From JAVBNU01 sp031551265 (GTDB lineage: Bacteria > Cyanobacteriota > Vampirovibrionia > Gastranaerophilales > Gastranaerophilaceae): a DNA stretch of 64,000 bases. The notes beneath the pieces are model-generated. The model searched no databases. It was given only the letters and a program-made list of their open reading frames with translations, and was not told the origin of the DNA. Positions 61,540-64,000 of this stretch are shown here, in pieces. The DNA lies in contig JAVBNU010000005.1 of NCBI GenBank assembly GCA_031551265.1, positions 101,901 to 165,900 on the forward strand, written 5' to 3'. The translations under genes and the position numbers were made by a program. Each line of letters opens with the position of its first letter. The first letter of the stretch is position 1.

Positions 61540-62079
61540 TCATGGTGCAGTGCTTTTCTTGGGTGTGAATAATTTAGTCATATCAACCCCTTCGTGCTCA
61601 AGCAGTTTAATTTTTTTATCAATCCCTCCGGCAAACCCCGTCAAACTTCCATTCGAGCCCACAACTCTGTGGCAGGGGATTATTACAGATATTGGGTTAT
61701 GCCCCACAGCGCCGCCTATCGCCTGACATGACATTTTTTCTTTGTTCATTTTGAAAGCCATTTCTTGGGCTATATCGTTATACGTAATGACTTCGCCATA
61801 AGGAATTTCGCATAAAATTTGCCACACACCCTGACGAAACTCACCGCCAATAGGCGCTAAAGGCAACTCAGAGATATCAGGCTTTTTACCCGCAAAATAT
61901 TTATCCAACCATTTTTTTGCAGCAGCAAGTATCGGCGAATTATCTTTTTCCATCATTCTTTCAGGTATGGTGTCGCCATAGTATTTCTGCCCGTCCGTCC
62001 ACAGCCCAACAAGGCTATTTTCATCACATGCAAGTGTAATATTCCCTATAGGGGATGCATACGTTGTCGAATAGTACAT
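61540..62079 (-). CDS. ogt: Methylated-DNA--protein-cysteine methyltransferase
   Basis: Ogt/MGMT removes alkyl groups from O6-alkylguanine by suicide transfer. The 179-residue protein has an N-terminal RNase-H-like domain (IGNITLACDENSLVGLWTDG) and the C-terminal active domain with GEVITYNDIAQ, CQAIGGAVGHNPISVIIPCHRVVG (acceptor Cys in PCHR) and TGFAGGIDKKIKLLEHEG. Length and motifs are complete; the Tyr/Arg-finger region is present. Single gene. Confidence 0.96.
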   Translation of the reverse strand: MYYSTTYASPIGNITLACDENSLVGLWTDGQKYYGDTIPERMMEKDNSPILAAAKKWLDKYFAGKKPDISELPLAPIGGEFRQGVWQILCEIPYGEVITYNDIAQEMAFKMNKEKMSCQAIGGAVGHNPISVIIPCHRVVGSNGSLTGFAGGIDKKIKLLEHEGVDMTKLFTPKKSTAP

Positions 62080-62207
62080 TACGTCTCTTTTTTCATAGCA
62101 TTTATCTGACTTGATTATAGCACACTCATTAAAGAAATTCTGTTATTTTTAGACACAGTTTTTAAGTAAGATAAAAAGCAAAGTCCCTATCATCGGCTCA
62201 ACCGCAG

Positions 62208-62243
62208 CAAGATGGGTTGAGCGAAATTACTCAACCCATCTTG
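62208..62243 (-). terminator. Perfect 14-bp hairpin, likely terminator
   Basis: CAAGATGGGTTGAG / CTCAACCCATCTTG with an 8-base loop, downstream of the minus-strand gene at 62299. The T run after the stem is poor, so termination is not certain. Confidence 0.6.
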
Positions 62244-62298
62244 TTGTTTAAAGCCATATTAATAAGTCAGATGAAAATATCCAACTCATCCTGCCAAT

Positions 62299-62754
62299 CT
62301 ATAGTAAGTCATCTATACTTGCAGTCTGCTTGTATCTGTCCCTCAAAACGTGGTTGTGATGTATTTCAATGTTTTTCAATATGCCACGCACATTATCTCT
62401 TGCTCCGTAATTTCTGAATGTATAAGAAGACTCAGTCTTTGCATCAAAAAATCTACTCTCAAGACCTATGATATCGCCTGAGCTGGAAGAGCCTTCATTT
62501 GTAACGTATATTACAGCATTATTGTCTACTTTTTCTAGTGCTGCGTTCACTTTATCAAGTGTGTTTGACTTTGCACTATTAAAGTCTATGTACGAGTATT
62601 CCAGCCGTGCTTTAAAAGATGGCGAATGGCTAAAAGTGTCAGCATTAAGGGAAGTTTTCAGTGTTACAGAAGGATTTGTCTGCATGCTTCTTTCAGCTTG
62701 TACTTGCTGCTTGGGGATAAAAGTTAAATTTTGGATGCTGTTAATTCTTGGCAT
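62299..62754 (-). CDS. Orphan protein with SFKAR leader
   Basis: This 151-residue protein is unrecognised. The Gln/Ser/Asn-rich leader (MPRINSIQN...) ends in PSFKARLEY (F47). What follows (NTLDKVNAALEKVDNNAVIY) resembles the arrangement in the protein at 27262 (helix, EK, then a hydrophobic strand ending in V-T/S). The C-terminus contains ESRFFDAKTESSYTFRNYG and IEIHHNHVLRDR. No signal peptide or membrane helix. AAGGAGAGAA precedes the ATG. Confidence 0.75.
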   Translation of the reverse strand: MPRINSIQNLTFIPKQQVQAERSMQTNPSVTLKTSLNADTFSHSPSFKARLEYSYIDFNSAKSNTLDKVNAALEKVDNNAVIYVTNEGSSSSGDIIGLESRFFDAKTESSYTFRNYGARDNVRGILKNIEIHHNHVLRDRYKQTASIDDLL

Positions 62755-62916
62755 AAATTCTCTCCTTTTTCACTAGTAATCTACTGTTCTGGGGATTTAA
62801 TGGTATCACCCATAAATTATTAAAGCAATGATAAGGAAAGAATTATTAAGTTATTTTAAAATTGTAAATTAGAAAAAGAAGGTCAGTATTAGGTCAGGCA
62901 TTGCCTGACCTGCCAG

Positions 62917-63435
62917 CTATAAATACAAGTTGTTCGCTGTTAATAAAAACTCTTCAAATTTGTTTTGAGAAAGTGAAAAATCAACAAGCTTTTCGCCATC
63001 TTTGCATAATGGAAGAATGCCTACAGCAAGCCCATTTAGTTCTTTTGTTTTGGCAATCAATGTCTTGTCGTCACCCATATATATAATTTCATATTCAGAG
63101 TTTTTGGCAGCAACATCAGCTATAATGTTTTCTTCTTTTGCATAAGAAGCGCCACTTTCATTACAAAATTCGTTATTCGAAAATCCGTAAATATCTATTG
63201 CTGATGACCCCAGGCCAAATTCTTTTTTGAATTCGTCTATTTGTCTGTCGGTTATTATTATTACTTTGATATATTCTTTGCGAGCAAAATTCTCTAACAC
63301 TCTTTTAAATGTTGTATTAGCTAACGGAGAATTCATTTTCGGCTCTATCGAAGTTATCGTGCCATTATAATCAAAAATTAATATGACATTATCTTTGCGT
63401 TTGAATCTTCTTTCCAAATCTTCAATATTTTTCAT
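62917..63435 (-). CDS. Truncated, degenerate trehalose-phosphatase-like HAD protein
   Basis: The fold resembles trehalose-6-phosphate phosphatase: ILIFDYNGTITSIEPK (motif I), VIIITDRQIDEF (motif II) and EIIYMGDDKTLIAK (motif III). However, the second Asp of DxDGT is Asn (FDYNGT) and GDDKTDED is GDDKTLIA, so the general acid and a metal-side Asp are missing. At 172 residues it lacks most of the usual cap domain (family 230-270). It could be a binding pseudo-phosphatase or a decaying gene, although a good promoter and an AGGAG site precede it. Confidence 0.75.
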   Translation of the reverse strand: MKNIEDLERRFKRKDNVILIFDYNGTITSIEPKMNSPLANTTFKRVLENFARKEYIKVIIITDRQIDEFKKEFGLGSSAIDIYGFSNNEFCNESGASYAKEENIIADVAAKNSEYEIIYMGDDKTLIAKTKELNGLAVGILPLCKDGEKLVDFSLSQNKFEEFLLTANNLYL

Positions 63436-63461
63436 TTAAAATCTCCTATTGCTGCAAAAAC

Positions 63462-63499
63462 AAAAAAAGCTCTGAAAAAACTCAAAAATAGAACTTTTT
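63462..63499 (-). terminator. Terminator hairpin in the leader of the HAD gene
   Basis: On the minus strand AAAAAGTTCT pairs with AGAGCTTTTT (one G-U) and is followed by a T run. It lies between the promoter at 63521 and the HAD start at 63435, so it could attenuate transcription. Confidence 0.65.
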
Positions 63500-63520
63500 G
63501 TTAGAGCATTTTATTACCCA

Positions 63521-63548
63521 ATTATAGCAGAATTTGACGCAGAGTCAA
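63521..63548 (-). promoter_or_regulatory. Near-consensus sigma-70 promoter
   Basis: On the minus strand TTGACT (63543-63548), 16 bp, TATAAT (63521-63526). The predicted start is near 63514, giving about a 79-base leader for the HAD gene. Confidence 0.75.
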
Positions 63549-63555
63549 TTTTCCA

Positions 63556-63860
63556 GATAGCAAATCAGGGCTATTCTGCACTCCACCGTATGAATCCGGT
63601 GCGATAGACCTACCAGCTGGTTAAAAATGCATATTTGCTAAAATAGGGCAAAAGCTCCAATCGAACTCTGAAAAGCTGTAATATAAAAGAGCCACAACCT
63701 AATAAAAGCTGTGACTCTGTAAATGGCTCCTTGGGTGGGACTCTCTTGCTCCCTCGCCATAAACGGCGCTCCAGTCGGGAACTGACTCGTTCCCTCCTAT
63801 CCGGCCTTGGCTCGGTCGCGCTCGAACCTAGACAAGGCTTCGCCTTGTGGTTCTCGTCCA
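63556..63860. other. GC-rich, hairpin-dense block of unknown nature
   Basis: From about 63730 the sequence is GC-rich, unlike the AT-rich neighbours, and folds into consecutive hairpins (GGGAAC/GTTCCC near 63778-63794, CGCC/GGCG near 63757-63767, ACAAGGC-TTC-GCCTTGT near 63832-63848). A tRNA-3'-end-like string (GAGTCCCACCCAAGGAGCCA on the minus strand, 63726-63745) is present without a matching 5' half. The left part (63556-63625) has CACCG/CGGTG and is unexplained. A minus-strand open frame over it looks spurious. Confidence 0.5.
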
Positions 63861-63869
63861 CATAGATAC

Positions 63870-63887
63870 CCCCGGCTAAAGCCGGGG
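63870..63887 (-). mobile_element. IS200/IS605-type right-end hairpin
   Basis: CCCCGGC-TAAA-GCCGGGG lies about 10 bp after the stop of the tnpA-like gene. Subterminal hairpins at this place are the recognition sites of Y1 transposases. Confidence 0.75.
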
Positions 63888-63896
63888 TTCTTTCGT

Positions 63897-64000
63897 TTAC
63901 AGCTGAATTTTCAGCTGTCCTGAATCCTGGTGTCCTTGCATCTCGACATATCGTCTTATTGTTTCCTCGTCCAACCCTATGCTGCTCACGAAGTAGCCTG
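63897..64000 (-). CDS. tnpA: 3' end of an IS200/IS605-family transposase (TnpA)
   Basis: The last 34 codons of a minus-strand frame run in from the window edge and read GYFVSSIGLDEETIRRYVEM followed by QGHQDSGQLKIQL and a stop. This is the typical C-terminus of Y1 (HuH) transposases TnpA (YFVxxxG...I..YI..Q). The catalytic HuH and Tyr motifs lie outside the window. The hairpin at 63870 would be the element's right end, so the rest of the element extends to the right. Confidence 0.82.
   Translation of the reverse strand, partial: GYFVSSIGLDEETIRRYVEMQGHQDSGQLKIQL

Noticed and set aside
63556..63622. Possible tRNA-Met-like sequence (minus strand, loop with TTCATA)
   Set aside because: Only the anticodon arm is suggestive; acceptor and T arms do not form.
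63610..63861. Minus-strand open frame rich in Arg and Ser in the GC-rich block
   Set aside because: Composition follows the GC-rich hairpins rather than local codon use and there is no start signal.

Overview
The window is an AT-rich bacterial chromosome segment and most resembles a gut member of the non-photosynthetic cyanobacterial relatives (Vampirovibrionia / Melainabacteria, Gastranaerophilales-like). This is inferred, at about 0.75 confidence. The support is an Omp85 outer-membrane protein (so two membranes), a VKOR-DsbA fusion and a membrane-anchored YvcK of cyanobacterial style, a flavodiiron protein that suits an anaerobe, an LEQKIF-repeat exported protein, and many lineage-type orphan proteins that share one kind of N-terminus. 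No photosynthesis gene is present.

Layout. 1-7.2 kb: two tandem membrane paralogues (the first cut by the window edge), a rhodanese, a glycine-rich orphan, dnaA with a palindrome-rich upstream region, two small orphans and a candidate small RNA. 7.2-19.1 kb: flavodiiron protein, GT29 glycosyltransferase, pxpA, yvcK-panB-panC, mutL, thiG and Omp85. 19.4-32.5 kb: GH13 enzyme, VKOR-DsbA, queH, dnaE, coaD with a coiled-coil partner, enolase and several orphans. 32.7-40.7 kb: a plus-strand run of phosphate transport (DUF47-PiT), a FliO-like protein, a nonulosonate synthase with a HAD phosphatase, a TPR protein, aspartate kinase and an LL-DAP-type aminotransferase. 40.7-41.6 kb: a gene-free island. 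41.6-54.7 kb, mostly minus strand: beta-propeller-like protein with a two-component pair, LeuC, a coiled-coil flagellar-axial-like protein, LEQKIF-repeat protein, Yip1, SppA and a phosphohexomutase. 55-64 kb: a lone sugar ABC permease, a poly-G-interrupted double GHKL ATPase, tRNA-Arg with damaged copies around it, TPR protein, kinase-like protein, Ogt, a degenerate OtsB-like HAD, and the 3' end of an IS200/IS605 transposase.

How the genes fit together. Coenzyme A synthesis is represented by panB, panC and coaD; lysine/peptidoglycan DAP by lysC and the aminotransferase. NeuB-like synthase plus HAD phosphatase could make a nine-carbon sugar acid by a 9-phosphate route, and the GT29 enzyme is the kind that would transfer it. 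Between the genes lie several dispersed palindromic families: a GTAG-headed REP (nine copies), a 150-250 bp nested inverted repeat (five copies), and others.

The most unusual signals are: (1) ten proteins of unrelated fold that begin with a similar Asn/Ser-rich leader ending in a hydrophobic-x-Phe-Gly/Lys motif, a possible undescribed sorting or processing signal; (2) a G9 tract that puts a tandem GHKL ATPase out of frame with its natural start, as in a phase-variable gene; (3) tRNA-Arg flanked by 90-bp units built on tRNA pieces and by an att-like copy of its 3' end; (4) a promoter-hairpin-terminator cassette that looks like an unannotated small RNA.
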